Below, one piece after another: positions 33,123 to 41,657 of a stretch of DNA of 42,459 bases. The DNA lies in NCBI GenBank assembly GCA_035495815.1, contig DATJFH010000072.1, positions 1 to 42,459 of the forward strand, read 5' to 3'. A program made the position numbers and the translations under genes. The notes beneath the pieces are model-generated. The model saw nothing but the letters and a program-made list of their open reading frames with translations. It was not told the DNA's origin and did not search any database. The first letter of the stretch is position 1, and every line of letters starts with the position of its first letter. The DNA is from DATJFH01 sp035495815 (GTDB lineage Bacteria; Acidobacteriota; Terriglobia; Bryobacterales; Bryobacteraceae).

Positions 33123-33836
33123 TTGGACCGCCGGCAGTGGCTGGCGCTCGGCTTTCCCTTTTTCTTCTGGCGCAAACGCGGCATCCGGCTGGAAGGGGCC
33201 CGGTTCGAGATCCTTCGCCACGGCGCGGCCCGGCGGGTATTTCTCCATATTCACGGCAACGAGGAGACCGCCCGCGGGGTGCTTCGCGCGCACCTGAAGA
33301 CGCATACGGGGACGGCGTACCTGATCCGCGGCGACAAGAGGAACGTCCCGGCGGATTCCGGGCAACTCGATCCGAACCGGATGTTTTCCCGCGACGGAGC
33401 GCAGAAGAACCTGAGGGCGCTGAACAAGACCTGGAGCGAGGAGCAGATCCGGTCCGTTCTCGATAAGCTCGACCGGGGACGCGAGCGCCTGGTTCGCGCG
33501 CTGCTGCCGGCGAACGGCCGCCTGCTGATGGCGGTGCACAACAATTCGGAAGGATACTCGGTGCGCGACGAGGTTCCGATCAGCGACCGCGTCTGGCTGC
33601 CGGAGCCGGATCATCCGCACGAGTTCTTCCTGTGCACGCAGACGGAGGATTTCGAGACGCTCTCGAAATCACCTTACAACGCGGCGCTGCAAAATACGGC
33701 GCCGCCGGACGACGACGGCTCGCTTTCCCGGCTGGCGGCCAAGCGCGGAGCGCGGTACTTGAATTTGGAGTGCGCCCTGGGAAACGCAGCGAGGCAGCGG
33801 GAGATGCTGGAGTGGGCGGACTCGCATCTGCGATGA
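33123..33836 (+). CDS. Small M14/AspA-like putative zinc metallopeptidase
   Basis: The protein is 237 residues from the TTG at 33123, which gives the leader MDRRQWLALGFPFFFW, a twin-arginine-like or anchor signal. A second TTG lies 8 codons upstream (33099). No function is obvious at first sight, but several spaced motifs match the M14 carboxypeptidase/AstE-AspA pattern: HIHGNEE (His44-x-x-Glu47), DPNRMF (Asn85-Arg86), AVHNN (His139) and LNLECA (Glu216). These correspond to the two zinc ligands in HxxE, the substrate-binding NR pair, the third zinc ligand and the catalytic Glu. The size is near the minimum for this fold. A peptidoglycan peptide or amide substrate is possible. This is a motif-based call. 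Confidence 0.58.
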   Translation: MDRRQWLALGFPFFFWRKRGIRLEGARFEILRHGAARRVFLHIHGNEETARGVLRAHLKTHTGTAYLIRGDKRNVPADSGQLDPNRMFSRDGAQKNLRALNKTWSEEQIRSVLDKLDRGRERLVRALLPANGRLLMAVHNNSEGYSVRDEVPISDRVWLPEPDHPHEFFLCTQTEDFETLSKSPYNAALQNTAPPDDDGSLSRLAAKRGARYLNLECALGNAARQREMLEWADSHLR

Positions 33837-33916
33837 CCGTTCAGCGCGAGTCTTCAAGCCGGTAAGCGCGTCTCGGGGTGAAAGAGCCGTGCGCCGCCTG
33901 AAGGCGTGACGCGGAT

Positions 33917-34450
33917 TCACTTGAACAGCGGCAGGTTGAGAATCGACTCGACGGCCGTTTCCGGATCGTCGCTCTCGATGTCGACGCAGAAATCGGCTCT
34001 GCCGTAGGCTTCACGGCGCGAGTGGAACAGCTCCTCGAACTTTTTCATATCCCGCGCCAGCGGACGGTTCGGATTGTCCCGCTGCACGCGCCGCGCGACC
34101 GTCTCGAAGGAGCAGGAGAGCCAGATGGTCACGCCGTGGTTCTGGATCAACTCGAAATTTCCAGGCTCGGCGGCGGCGCCGCCTCCGAGCGCCATGACCA
34201 TCGGGACGCCGCGGGCCACGGACTTGACGCGGGCCTGGAGGGCTTCGCGCTCCATGCGGCGGAATTCCTGTTCACCGAGGCTGTCGAAGATATCCGGGAT
34301 GGAGCTGCGTTGACTTGCTTCGATGTCCTCGTCTATATCGGCGAAGGTCCAGCCCAACCGGTCGGCCAGCAGACGGCCGATGGTGGTTTTGCCCGACCCC
34401 ATGAAGCCGATCAGGTACAGACCGGGGGTCTGTTTCAATTTCAGAATCAC
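33917..34450 (-). CDS. aroK: Shikimate kinase
   Basis: The protein is 177 residues, the usual AroK length. It phosphorylates shikimate at O3 in the chorismate pathway. It has Walker A GFMGSGKT (15-22), ADIDEDIE with the shikimate-binding Asp residues (~37-44), EFRRMERE for the substrate-binding Arg, the ALGGGAA loop (~87-93), and a lid Arg in NPNRPLARD. The frame is open far upstream, but the family begins at a GTG at 34450 that overlaps the SDR stop as GTGA. Translation is therefore coupled to the SDR gene. No other aromatic amino-acid gene is nearby. Confidence 0.93.
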   Translation of the reverse strand: MILKLKQTPGLYLIGFMGSGKTTIGRLLADRLGWTFADIDEDIEASQRSSIPDIFDSLGEQEFRRMEREALQARVKSVARGVPMVMALGGGAAAEPGNFELIQNHGVTIWLSCSFETVARRVQRDNPNRPLARDMKKFEELFHSRREAYGRADFCVDIESDDPETAVESILNLPLFK

Positions 34451-35226
34451 TTGCCGTGGCTCCGGTAGATTTTCATCATCCGCGCTTCGACCACCGACGG
34501 CAACAGGCGCGCGGCGGCGACCAGCGCCCAGCCGATGGCCGGCGTGACCACGGTTCGGGCCTCGCGCTCGACGCCATTGGCCACCGCCTCGGCGCATTTT
34601 TCCGCGGTGATGGCGAATTTCTTTCCCCTGAGGAGGCGGTCCGGCGGGCAGCCGACCAGCGCGTGGCCCTGGAATCCGGTCCGCACATAGCCGGGACACA
34701 CGATCATGGTGCGGATGCCCTGATCGCCCAGTTCCATGCGGAGGCCCGCCGTGAGCGAGCCGAGCGCGAACTTGGTCGACGAGTACAGCGTGAACCAGGG
34801 CAGCGTGACTTTTCCGGCGATGGATCCGATATTGACGACCATGCCTCCGCCGGTTTCGCGCATGAGCGGCGCAACCAGCTGGATCATGGCCAGCGGCGCG
34901 AAAAAATTCAGCTCGAACAGCGCCCGTGTTTCAGGCAGCGGGGCCTGCCAGGAGGGGGCGTAGAGGCCGACGCCCGCGTTGTTGATGAGGACATCGACGG
35001 CGCCGAAGCGCTCCAGGGTCCGGTCCACCACGCGCCGCCGCACGTCGGGGTCGGTGATGTCGCCGGCGGTGACGGCGGCGCCGGCGCCTCCGACATTTTC
35101 CAATTTATCTTCCGAGCGGGCAGTGAGCGAGAGGCGCGCCCCACGCCTGCGGAATTCCCGCGCGCAAGCGGCCCCGATTCCCTCCGAGGCGCCGGTGATG
35201 AGTACGACTTTTCCGTCGATTCGCAT
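34447..35226 (-). CDS. Short-chain dehydrogenase/reductase
   Basis: The protein is 259 residues from the ATG at 35226 (MRIDGKVVLITGASEG). Classical SDR motifs are TGASEGIG (11-18) for NAD(P), NNAGVG (~82-87), and the catalytic Ser135, Tyr148 and Lys152 (NIGSIAG and LYSSTKFAL). An Arg-rich stretch after the glycine motif (REFRRRGARLSLTAR) favours NADPH. The C-terminal ~50 residues contain a hydrophobic/basic helix (AIGWALVAAARLLPSVVEARM) that may associate with membrane, as in some lipid-modifying SDRs. Substrate is unknown. Its stop overlaps the aroK start. Confidence 0.87.
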   Translation of the reverse strand: MRIDGKVVLITGASEGIGAACAREFRRRGARLSLTARSEDKLENVGGAGAAVTAGDITDPDVRRRVVDRTLERFGAVDVLINNAGVGLYAPSWQAPLPETRALFELNFFAPLAMIQLVAPLMRETGGGMVVNIGSIAGKVTLPWFTLYSSTKFALGSLTAGLRMELGDQGIRTMIVCPGYVRTGFQGHALVGCPPDRLLRGKKFAITAEKCAEAVANGVEREARTVVTPAIGWALVAAARLLPSVVEARMMKIYRSHGK

Positions 35227-35274
35227 TCTGTAATGGCATTGAAGCGGCGGCGAGCTTCCGCTTGGCAAAAACGA

Positions 35275-35280
35275 CATAAT
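35275..35280 (+). promoter_or_regulatory. Candidate -10 box giving a near-leaderless transcript
   Basis: CATAAT at 35275-35280 matches the TATAAT consensus at 5/6 and ends 6 nt before the ATG at 35287. Initiation at the usual spacing would place the first base at or near the start codon. No convincing -35 was found, so the element is weakly supported. Confidence 0.3.
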
Positions 35281-35286
35281 GGTAAC

Positions 35287-35916
35287 ATGCAGGCGAATCT
35301 GCTGCCCCTATTTCCTCTTCAGGTCGTGGTCTTTCCGCGAACGCAGCTGCCTCTCCACATCTTTGAAGAGCGCTACAAGGAGATGATCGGGGAAGCCATC
35401 CGCGACAAGTCCGAGTTCGGGGTGGTGCTGGCCAAAGAGGAAGGGATTCTCAACGCCGGGTGTACGGTTGTGGTGGACAGCGTCGTGAAGTCCCATCCGG
35501 ACGGGCGCATGGACATCATGACACGGGGGATCCGCCGCTTCGAAATCGTGATGCTCAACCAGGAGAAATCCTACCTGCGCGGCGAAGTATCCTACTTCGA
35601 CGACGATGAGCCTTCGCCGGCGCCGCCCGAGGTGCGGGTGGAAGCGCTGCGTCTCTACCGGAGCTGGAAAGAGTGCGAAGAGGCGGGGCGGACGAGCGAG
35701 CCGGTTCTGACCGACGCCCAGCTCAGTTTCCAGCTGGCCCAGGGCATCGAGGATCTGGATTTTCTTCATTTCCTGCTGCGTACCCGTTCGGAGACGCTGC
35801 GGCTGAAGAAAGTGGCGGAGTTTCTGACCGAATACGTTCCCCGCCAGCGGATGGCAGCCAATATCAGGAAGATCGCGCCCCTCAACGGACATGGCGGTAC
35901 GACTCCGGAGATGTAA
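35287..35916 (+). CDS. Lon N-terminal (LON substrate-binding) domain protein
   Basis: The 209-residue protein contains only the N-terminal domain of Lon protease, without ATPase or peptidase parts. It begins MQANLLPLFPLQVVVFPRTQ and includes PLHIFEERYKEMI, EFGVVLAKEEG and GTxx-like regions ending with RRFEIVML, then a helical C-terminal part (LRLKKVAEFLTEYVPRQRM). Stand-alone Lon-N proteins are widespread; they probably bind unfolded or specific protein segments, but their role is unsettled. The frame is open upstream but the family starts at this ATG. The TonB-family gene starts 5 bp after its stop. Confidence 0.88.
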   Translation: MQANLLPLFPLQVVVFPRTQLPLHIFEERYKEMIGEAIRDKSEFGVVLAKEEGILNAGCTVVVDSVVKSHPDGRMDIMTRGIRRFEIVMLNQEKSYLRGEVSYFDDDEPSPAPPEVRVEALRLYRSWKECEEAGRTSEPVLTDAQLSFQLAQGIEDLDFLHFLLRTRSETLRLKKVAEFLTEYVPRQRMAANIRKIAPLNGHGGTTPEM

Positions 35917-35921
35917 CGGCG

Positions 35922-37706
35922 ATGCTCCTCCGTCCGGAAGGATCACGAGGACCGAGGCCGGCGCCGATCGCGGTTTCGCTGGTTGCGCACATGTCCCTGC
36001 TGGCCACGGTGGCGCTGGGTCCCGCGCCCGCGCCCAAAGCGCAGTCCGCCTACCAGCGGGAGATCGCGCCGCATGAGAAGAAGCTGGTCTGGTACCGGTT
36101 CAACGAAAAGCTGCCGGAGGTTTCGCCGACTGAATCGAAGGCCGATCCGCGGCCTCCGCGCGCGCTGGTGAAGCATCCGAAGCAGACCATCGTATCGAGG
36201 GCGCCCAAGGCGGATCCGGCCACGCAGACGATACTGACGCCGGGTCCGGAGCTGAAGATCGAGCACGAATTACAGGCGCCGAATCTAATGGCGTTCGAGG
36301 CCAAGCCACCCGAGCCCGCTCCCAAGCCGAAGCTGTTCGTGCCGCCTCCTCCGCAAGAGCGGGCGATGGAGGAGACAAAGCTGGAGAGAGGGCCGGAGCT
36401 GGCGGCAGCCCCGGCGGAACTGCCGGCAATGCCTGTATCGAAGCCGGCGCCGAAGAAATTCACACCTCCGCCGCAGGCAGCCCGGCGGATGGAGTCTACG
36501 GAATTGCAGCCGGGCGATGCGCGCATCGAGCCGGCGCCGTTGAAGCAGCTACCCACGGCTCAGATCGCCGGTCCGCCGCGGCCGCGGCCCAAAGCTTTTG
36601 TGCCGCCGCCGAAAGTAGAGCGCGCCGGCGCGGTTACGCTTCCGTCATTGCCTTCGAGTGGTCCTCAAATATCGACGTCCACGCTGATGGCAAGCGTGCC
36701 GGTGGAGATCAAGGCGCCGATGAAGCCTCAGCCCAAGACTTTCACGGCCCCCGCCCCGAAGGCGGCCCCACGACGCGAGGCGCCGGTTCTGGCGGCCGCG
36801 CCTTCCCTGGGGCAGACTGCGGACGCGGCGGCCGGCGCCGGGCTTCCGACGCGCATTGCCGCGCCGGCCAAGCCACAACCCAGGGCATTCTCCGCTCCCC
36901 GCGCTGAAGCGCCGCCGCCGGCGACGCCGGCGCTCGAAGCACCGGGCGCAAATCTCACGGCGGCGGTGGTGGGACTCAATCCCATCGACAGTCCCGTGCC
37001 CCTGATTCCGGAGGGGTCGCGGCCGGCGCAGTTCTCGGCCGCTCCCGAGATTGCGCGCAAAGGCGGAGCCGGGGGGCCGGTCGATTCAGCGGGAATCGTG
37101 ATGCCCGACCTGATGATCCGCGGAGAGGGCGTCCCGAAGAGGGAATCCATCGCTTCGCTGGCGCGGGTGGCGCCGACGTCCCGCGAGAATCTTCTGGCGG
37201 CGGGACGTCCCGTGATCACTGCCGACGCGCCCGCCGCGGCGCCTCCGGCGGCGCCCAAATCCCTGAAGGGCGCGGTGCGGGTGGCCTCCGGCCCCAACCG
37301 CGAGTTCGACGGGCGCGCGGTCTTCACCGTGGCTCTGCAAATGCCCAACGTCACCAGCTACAGCGGAAGCTGGATCCTCTGGTACTCGGAGAGGAAGGCG
37401 ATGGCGGCGGCGGGGGAGGCGGACATTCAGCCGCCCACGGCGCTGCGCAAGGTGGATCCGGTTTACGATCTCTCCGCCGTGGACGACCGGGTGGAGGGCA
37501 AAGTACAGCTTGGCGCGATCATTCACACGGATGGTTTCGTTTACGGGATCACGGTGCTCCGCGGAGTCGACCCGCGTCTGGATAACAGCGCCATCGCCGC
37601 GCTGCGAAAATGGGAGTTCGAGCCGGCGCGCCGCGAAGGCGCTCCGGTGGACGTGGACATCGTCATCGAGATTCCGTTCCGCCTGCGGCCGCCCTTCAAA
37701 AAATGA
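35922..37706 (+). CDS. TonB-family energy transducer with long Pro-rich repeats
   Basis: The protein is 594 residues from the ATG at 35922. A membrane anchor (PIAVSLVAHMSLLATVAL, ~15-32) is followed by ~450 residues rich in Pro, Ala and Lys, spanning the periplasm. The C-terminal ~90 residues are a TonB domain (GKVQLGAIIHTDGFVYGITV, then AIAALRKWEFEPAR and VDVDIVIEIPF). It would pass proton-motive energy from an ExbB/ExbD pair to outer-membrane receptors, such as the one at 38411-41629. No exbBD genes are in the window. The linker is several times longer than in E. coli TonB and internally repetitive. Its stop overlaps the HAD start as ATGA. Confidence 0.85.
   Translation: MLLRPEGSRGPRPAPIAVSLVAHMSLLATVALGPAPAPKAQSAYQREIAPHEKKLVWYRFNEKLPEVSPTESKADPRPPRALVKHPKQTIVSRAPKADPATQTILTPGPELKIEHELQAPNLMAFEAKPPEPAPKPKLFVPPPPQERAMEETKLERGPELAAAPAELPAMPVSKPAPKKFTPPPQAARRMESTELQPGDARIEPAPLKQLPTAQIAGPPRPRPKAFVPPPKVERAGAVTLPSLPSSGPQISTSTLMASVPVEIKAPMKPQPKTFTAPAPKAAPRREAPVLAAAPSLGQTADAAAGAGLPTRIAAPAKPQPRAFSAPRAEAPPPATPALEAPGANLTAAVVGLNPIDSPVPLIPEGSRPAQFSAAPEIARKGGAGGPVDSAGIVMPDLMIRGEGVPKRESIASLARVAPTSRENLLAAGRPVITADAPAAAPPAAPKSLKGAVRVASGPNREFDGRAVFTVALQMPNVTSYSGSWILWYSERKAMAAAGEADIQPPTALRKVDPVYDLSAVDDRVEGKVQLGAIIHTDGFVYGITVLRGVDPRLDNSAIAALRKWEFEPARREGAPVDVDIVIEIPFRLRPPFKK
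36309..37060 (+). repeat. Degenerate ~45-50-residue coding repeat in the TonB linker
   Basis: The unit starts with a K-P-x-P-K-x-F-x-P-P-P core: PAPKPKLFVPPPP (~132-144), KPAPKKFTPPP (~174-184), PRPKAFVPPPK (~221-231), KPQPKTFTAPAPK (~268-280) and KPQPRAFSAPR (~317-327). A faint sixth copy, SRPAQFSAAP, is near 366. The first two units also share an RxMExTxL segment after the core. The periodicity is visible at protein level only; codons have drifted. Confidence 0.65.
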
Positions 37707-38386
37707 AACAGCACCTGATCGTCGACGCCGACGACACTCTCTGGGAAAACAATATCTATTTCGAGCGGGCTTTCGACGAGTTCACCGATTTCCTGGCGCA
37801 CTCGTCCCTCGGTCCGGCGGAGGTGCGCGCGATCCTGGACGAGATCGAGATCGTGAACGCGAAAATTCACGGCTACGGGTCGAAGAATTTCGGCCGCAAT
37901 CTGGGGGAGTGTTACCGGCGGCTGTGCGAGCGCGAAGTCCGGGAGCGGGACCTCGATACCGTCATGTCCTTCGCCGAGCGGATTCTGGACTGCCCGATGG
38001 AGGTGATCGAAGGGGTCGAAGAGACGCTGGCCTGCCTGGCGGCGCGTCACGAGCTGACGCTATTCACGAAGGGCCATCCCGACGAGCAGCGGCTGAAGGT
38101 GGACCGGTCGGGCCTGGGTATTTACTTCACGCACACGGCGATCGTCAAGGAGAAGGACTGCGCGGCCTACGGACGGCTGGTGGAGGAGCGGGGTTTCGAG
38201 AAGGAGCGGGCCTGGATGATCGGCAACAGCCCGAAATCGGACATCAATCCGGCGCTGGAATGCGGGATCAACGCCGTTTTCGTGCCGCATTTGAGAACCT
38301 GGAGCCTGGAGCGGGAGGAGATCCGCCCCGGGCCGGGCAAGCTGATCGTGATCGACCGGTTCGGCGATTTGACCCGGCATTTTTGA
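37703..38386 (+). CDS. HAD-superfamily hydrolase (YjjG-like)
   Basis: The protein is 227 residues. The ATG at 37703 overlaps the TonB-gene stop, giving translational coupling. HAD motifs are VDADDTLWENN (motif I, both Asp present), LTLFTKGH (motif II Thr), the Lys of AIVKEKD (motif III region) and MIGNSPKSDINPA (motif IV). A helical cap of ~90 residues lies between motifs I and II. The DADDTLW form recalls YjjG-type nucleotidases and related phosphatases. The substrate is unknown, and there is no evident link to TonB energy transduction. It is the last gene of the run and converges on the TonB-dependent receptor gene across 24 bp. Confidence 0.85.
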   Translation: MKQHLIVDADDTLWENNIYFERAFDEFTDFLAHSSLGPAEVRAILDEIEIVNAKIHGYGSKNFGRNLGECYRRLCEREVRERDLDTVMSFAERILDCPMEVIEGVEETLACLAARHELTLFTKGHPDEQRLKVDRSGLGIYFTHTAIVKEKDCAAYGRLVEERGFEKERAWMIGNSPKSDINPALECGINAVFVPHLRTWSLEREEIRPGPGKLIVIDRFGDLTRHF

Positions 38387-38410
38387 GATTCCGGCTCGGA
38401 ATCCGCTCCG

Positions 38411-41400
38411 TCAGAATAAAAACTTGAGCGCCAGTTGAATTTCCCTGCCGTTGATGCGGGTACCGCGAATGACGCCGAACTGCGCGGTATTGGCGGCCAT
38501 ATTCGGATCGCCAAAGGAAGCATGATTGAACGCGTTGAAGAATTCAGCCCGGAACTGAAGCATACCGGGCTCGGCGCGGCCGATGGGGACGGAGGTGTTC
38601 TTCATCAGCGTCAGGTCGAAATTGTTCACGCCGGGGCCGGTGATGACGCCGTTTCCGGAGTTCCCGAAGACGCCGAACACGTGGTCGGGGAAGCAGGAGG
38701 TATCGAACCAGCGGGTGAGGCGCCGGTTATCTCCGCTGAGATTGCCGTCGCAAATTCGATTGGAGCGGTTCGCGTCCTGCCGGCCGACGTTGGTCGAGAC
38801 ACTGGAAGTGGGGGTGAGGGGGAAGCCGGTATGGGCCGTATACAGGCCCTGGAAAGACCAGCCGCTCAGCACCGCGCCGGCGGCGCCGGAGACGTTCGCG
38901 AGGCGCTTGCCCTTTCCGAACGGAAGCTCATAAATCCAGCCCGCGGTCAGGCGCTGCGTCTGGTTGAACTCCAGAGCGGCAAACTCTCCGCGGCGATTGC
39001 GCTGGTCCTGGAGACGCGACTGGTCCCCGAACAGCGCGCCGCCGATCCCCATCACTTTGGAATACGTATAGCCGGCCAGGATCGACAGTCCGGTCGAGAA
39101 GCGCTTGTTCAGTTTTACGTTCAGCCCGTGATAGTTCGACGGATCGAGAGCCTTGACCATGCTGACGTCGCCGATGTTGGGATTCGGCCGCCGGCCGATG
39201 ACGGGAGTGGGGCGGCTGGGGTCGGCGTCCGGAAGGGCCTGGTTGACCAGGTCGCGGCCGGTGAGCTTGTGAGCGCTGTTGCCGACATAGGCGACTTCCA
39301 GCAGCCAGTTGCCGGCCAACTCGCGCTGGATGCCGAAATTCCACTGGTAGGTGTAGTTCGTCGGGAAATTCGGATCGAGCGAAAAGACGTTGGTGTTCGG
39401 CGTGAGCAGGATTTTGCCCGACGCATCGCGCACCTGGGTCTTGGGGAAAAGCTTGCCCACCAGGTCGGGCACAGTGGGGTTGGAAGTCAGCGTGGTATCG
39501 ATGACGAAGGGCGGGGAGAGCTGGAAAGACGAAAATTCGGAACCGCGCGGCTGGCCATAGAAGACGCCGCCGCCGAAGCGCAAAACGGTTCGCGGAGTAA
39601 TGGAGTAGGCGAAACCGACGCGGGGGGCGAAGTTATTGCGGTCCGCTTTGTTGAGCGTGTTGATGTCGTCGTCGAGCTTGAGGAACTTCGCGCCCACCGG
39701 GTCGAAGATCGCGAGGTCGCCAAAGCGCTCGTAGTAAGGGGTCTGGTATTCGTAACGCAGGCCGAGGTTCATCGTCAATTTCGGCGAAAAGCGGACTTCG
39801 TCCTGCACATAGAATCCGTAGTAGTAATACTTCATCGACACCCAGCCGTTGCTCTCGGCGAACTGCGTCGCGCGGCCGGTGTAGGGCAAGCCCAAAACAA
39901 GATCCGCGACCGGGTGGCCGGTTCCGGTGACACCCGGCTGATTGGTGAAGCGGTTTTCGAAAGTGAGGATGGAGTTGGGCGTCTGCTGGACCAGGCCGGC
40001 GGGGCGGTAATAGCGTCCGTCGAAGCCAAACTTGATGGTGTGCTTTCCGGCGATCCAACTGAAATCGTCGGCCAGGCTGTAGGTGTTGTCTCTCGATCCG
40101 GCCGGCTGGAACGAATTCGACCCAATCTGGGTAAGGCCGGACACCTGCAGTTGCGGCAGGCCGTAAGCGGTGCTGGAAGGAGTCAGGTTCAGCAGCCCGA
40201 ACTCTTCGGCCGCCAGATTGTGATCGGCCAGCGGGAATCCGGCGTTGTTCTTGAAGTATGTCCAGGCGACCCTGAACTGGTTGATCTTGTTGGGACTGAA
40301 AGTGTGCGATTCCTGGACGGTGATGCTGGGCACCTTGCGGTCGCCGAGGCTCCCGGTCAAAGGCAGGCCGCTCGGAGATATGGTGTTGGCGGTGCTGTAA
40401 GAGAAGCGCCCGAAGAGAAGATCTTTGCTGCTGATCAGGTGGTCGATGCGGGTGTGATACTGGTTCCCGTCGCTCACCGAAGAAGCGCTGGTCACGTTGT
40501 TGTACGCGGCGGAGCCGGGTGCGTTGGGAACGGGGTAGTATTTCAGGGCGGAATTGCCGATCTGGCCGAAGCGCGCCTTGGGGATAATATTGCCGGGGAA
40601 TGCCGTCCGGCGGCCGGTGGCGGGATCGAACGTGGCCGGGTCGAAGATCTGGGGGCCACCGGCGAAGTTTCCTTCGCGCTGCGCGGCCGTGGGCAGGCTC
40701 TGGTAGAGCGTGCTGGCGCGCCGCGTCCGGAGACCTTCGTAGTTGAACATGAAGAACGTCTTGTTATGGATGACCGGTCCGCTGACCACGGCGCCGAACT
40801 GGTTGCGGCGCAGCGGGTCCACGCGGGGTGAAAAGAAGCTGCGGGCGTCGAGCTTGTTGTTGCGCAGAAATTCGAACAGGCTGCCGTGGAAGCCATTGGT
40901 CCCGGGTTTCAGCGACAAATTGATGGCCGACGGGTTGCGGCCGTACTCGGCGGAGAAATCATTCTGCTGGATCTTGAATTCCTGAATGGCTTCGACCGAC
41001 GGGCTGAAGGACGGAATGCCCGCCGATTCGGTGCGGGTATCGACGCCGTCGAAGTAGAAGCCGATCTGGTTGGCGCGCTGTCCGTTGATAGAGATCCCGT
41101 TGCTCTGAGAGCTGGTGCCGAGCTCGGCGACGCCCGGCACGATTTTGGCGAGATCCAGGAAGTTGCGCCCGTTCAAGGGGAGCTCGGCCAGTTCCTTTTG
41201 ACCGATCACCTGTCCGATCTCCGCGTTGCGCTGTTCGAGCACTGGTGAGGTGGCCACGACCTCGACCTTCGTGCCCGTGTCGCCGACCTTCAGTTGAATA
41301 TCGCGCTTCACCGACTGCGCAACCTGCACTTCGAGGCCGGTCGCTTCATACGATCGAAAGCCCTGCACCTCGGCGCGCAGGGTGTAGATGCCGGGCGAGA

Positions 41401-41629
41401 CGATGGGGAAAGCGTAGAAGCCCGCGGCGTCTGTCCTGGTGGTATTCTGCACGCCGGTGTCGCGGTTGATCAGCGTCACCGTTGCCGCGGGAATCACGGC
41501 GTTGGACTCGTCGGCAACGAGCCCGGCGATGCTCCCCGTCGCGACTTGCGCCGGCAGGAGCGAGGCCGAGAACAACATGAGGCAGGCAATCTGGCTGACC
41601 CGCCTGGTAAGAACAGTCGATCGATTCAC
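38411..41629 (-). CDS. TonB-dependent receptor with carboxypeptidase-regulatory N-terminal domain (Oar-like)
   Basis: The protein is 1072 residues. The GTG at 41629 is fixed by AAAAGGTGA just upstream. A signal peptide ends near LLPAQ (~28). Residues ~31-115 are a CarboxypepD_reg domain (GSIAGLVADESNAVIPAATV, RTDAAGFYAFPIV, YTLRAEVQGF). The plug includes GQVIGQKELAELPLNGRNFL, a hallmark of the large acidobacterial receptor family. A ~800-residue beta-barrel follows and ends in FKF-like IQLALKFLF, the C-terminal Phe signal for BAM. The substrate is unknown, probably an oligosaccharide or large organic molecule. It lies 28 bp downstream of the DUF1501 gene on the same strand, so the two are likely in one operon. 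Confidence 0.93.
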   Translation of the reverse strand: MNRSTVLTRRVSQIACLMLFSASLLPAQVATGSIAGLVADESNAVIPAATVTLINRDTGVQNTTRTDAAGFYAFPIVSPGIYTLRAEVQGFRSYEATGLEVQVAQSVKRDIQLKVGDTGTKVEVVATSPVLEQRNAEIGQVIGQKELAELPLNGRNFLDLAKIVPGVAELGTSSQSNGISINGQRANQIGFYFDGVDTRTESAGIPSFSPSVEAIQEFKIQQNDFSAEYGRNPSAINLSLKPGTNGFHGSLFEFLRNNKLDARSFFSPRVDPLRRNQFGAVVSGPVIHNKTFFMFNYEGLRTRRASTLYQSLPTAAQREGNFAGGPQIFDPATFDPATGRRTAFPGNIIPKARFGQIGNSALKYYPVPNAPGSAAYNNVTSASSVSDGNQYHTRIDHLISSKDLLFGRFSYSTANTISPSGLPLTGSLGDRKVPSITVQESHTFSPNKINQFRVAWTYFKNNAGFPLADHNLAAEEFGLLNLTPSSTAYGLPQLQVSGLTQIGSNSFQPAGSRDNTYSLADDFSWIAGKHTIKFGFDGRYYRPAGLVQQTPNSILTFENRFTNQPGVTGTGHPVADLVLGLPYTGRATQFAESNGWVSMKYYYYGFYVQDEVRFSPKLTMNLGLRYEYQTPYYERFGDLAIFDPVGAKFLKLDDDINTLNKADRNNFAPRVGFAYSITPRTVLRFGGGVFYGQPRGSEFSSFQLSPPFVIDTTLTSNPTVPDLVGKLFPKTQVRDASGKILLTPNTNVFSLDPNFPTNYTYQWNFGIQRELAGNWLLEVAYVGNSAHKLTGRDLVNQALPDADPSRPTPVIGRRPNPNIGDVSMVKALDPSNYHGLNVKLNKRFSTGLSILAGYTYSKVMGIGGALFGDQSRLQDQRNRRGEFAALEFNQTQRLTAGWIYELPFGKGKRLANVSGAAGAVLSGWSFQGLYTAHTGFPLTPTSSVSTNVGRQDANRSNRICDGNLSGDNRRLTRWFDTSCFPDHVFGVFGNSGNGVITGPGVNNFDLTLMKNTSVPIGRAEPGMLQFRAEFFNAFNHASFGDPNMAANTAQFGVIRGTRINGREIQLALKFLF

Positions 41630-41657
41630 AAAGTCACCTTTTAAAGAGAGTAGGAGC

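Noticed and set aside
34451..34699. An upstream extension of the shikimate kinase frame
   Set aside because: It overlaps the SDR coding region and is Arg/Gly-rich noise; the family starts at the GTG coupled to the SDR stop.
34456..35286. A 277-codon N-terminal extension of the Lon-N protein
   Set aside because: It runs antisense to the SDR gene, and Lon-N homology begins exactly at the ATG at 35287.
38435..40831. A 798-codon plus-strand frame opposite the TonB-dependent receptor
   Set aside because: Antisense shadow; composition is dominated by Gly, Ala, Val, Arg and Glu with no domain signature, while the opposite strand has clear receptor motifs.
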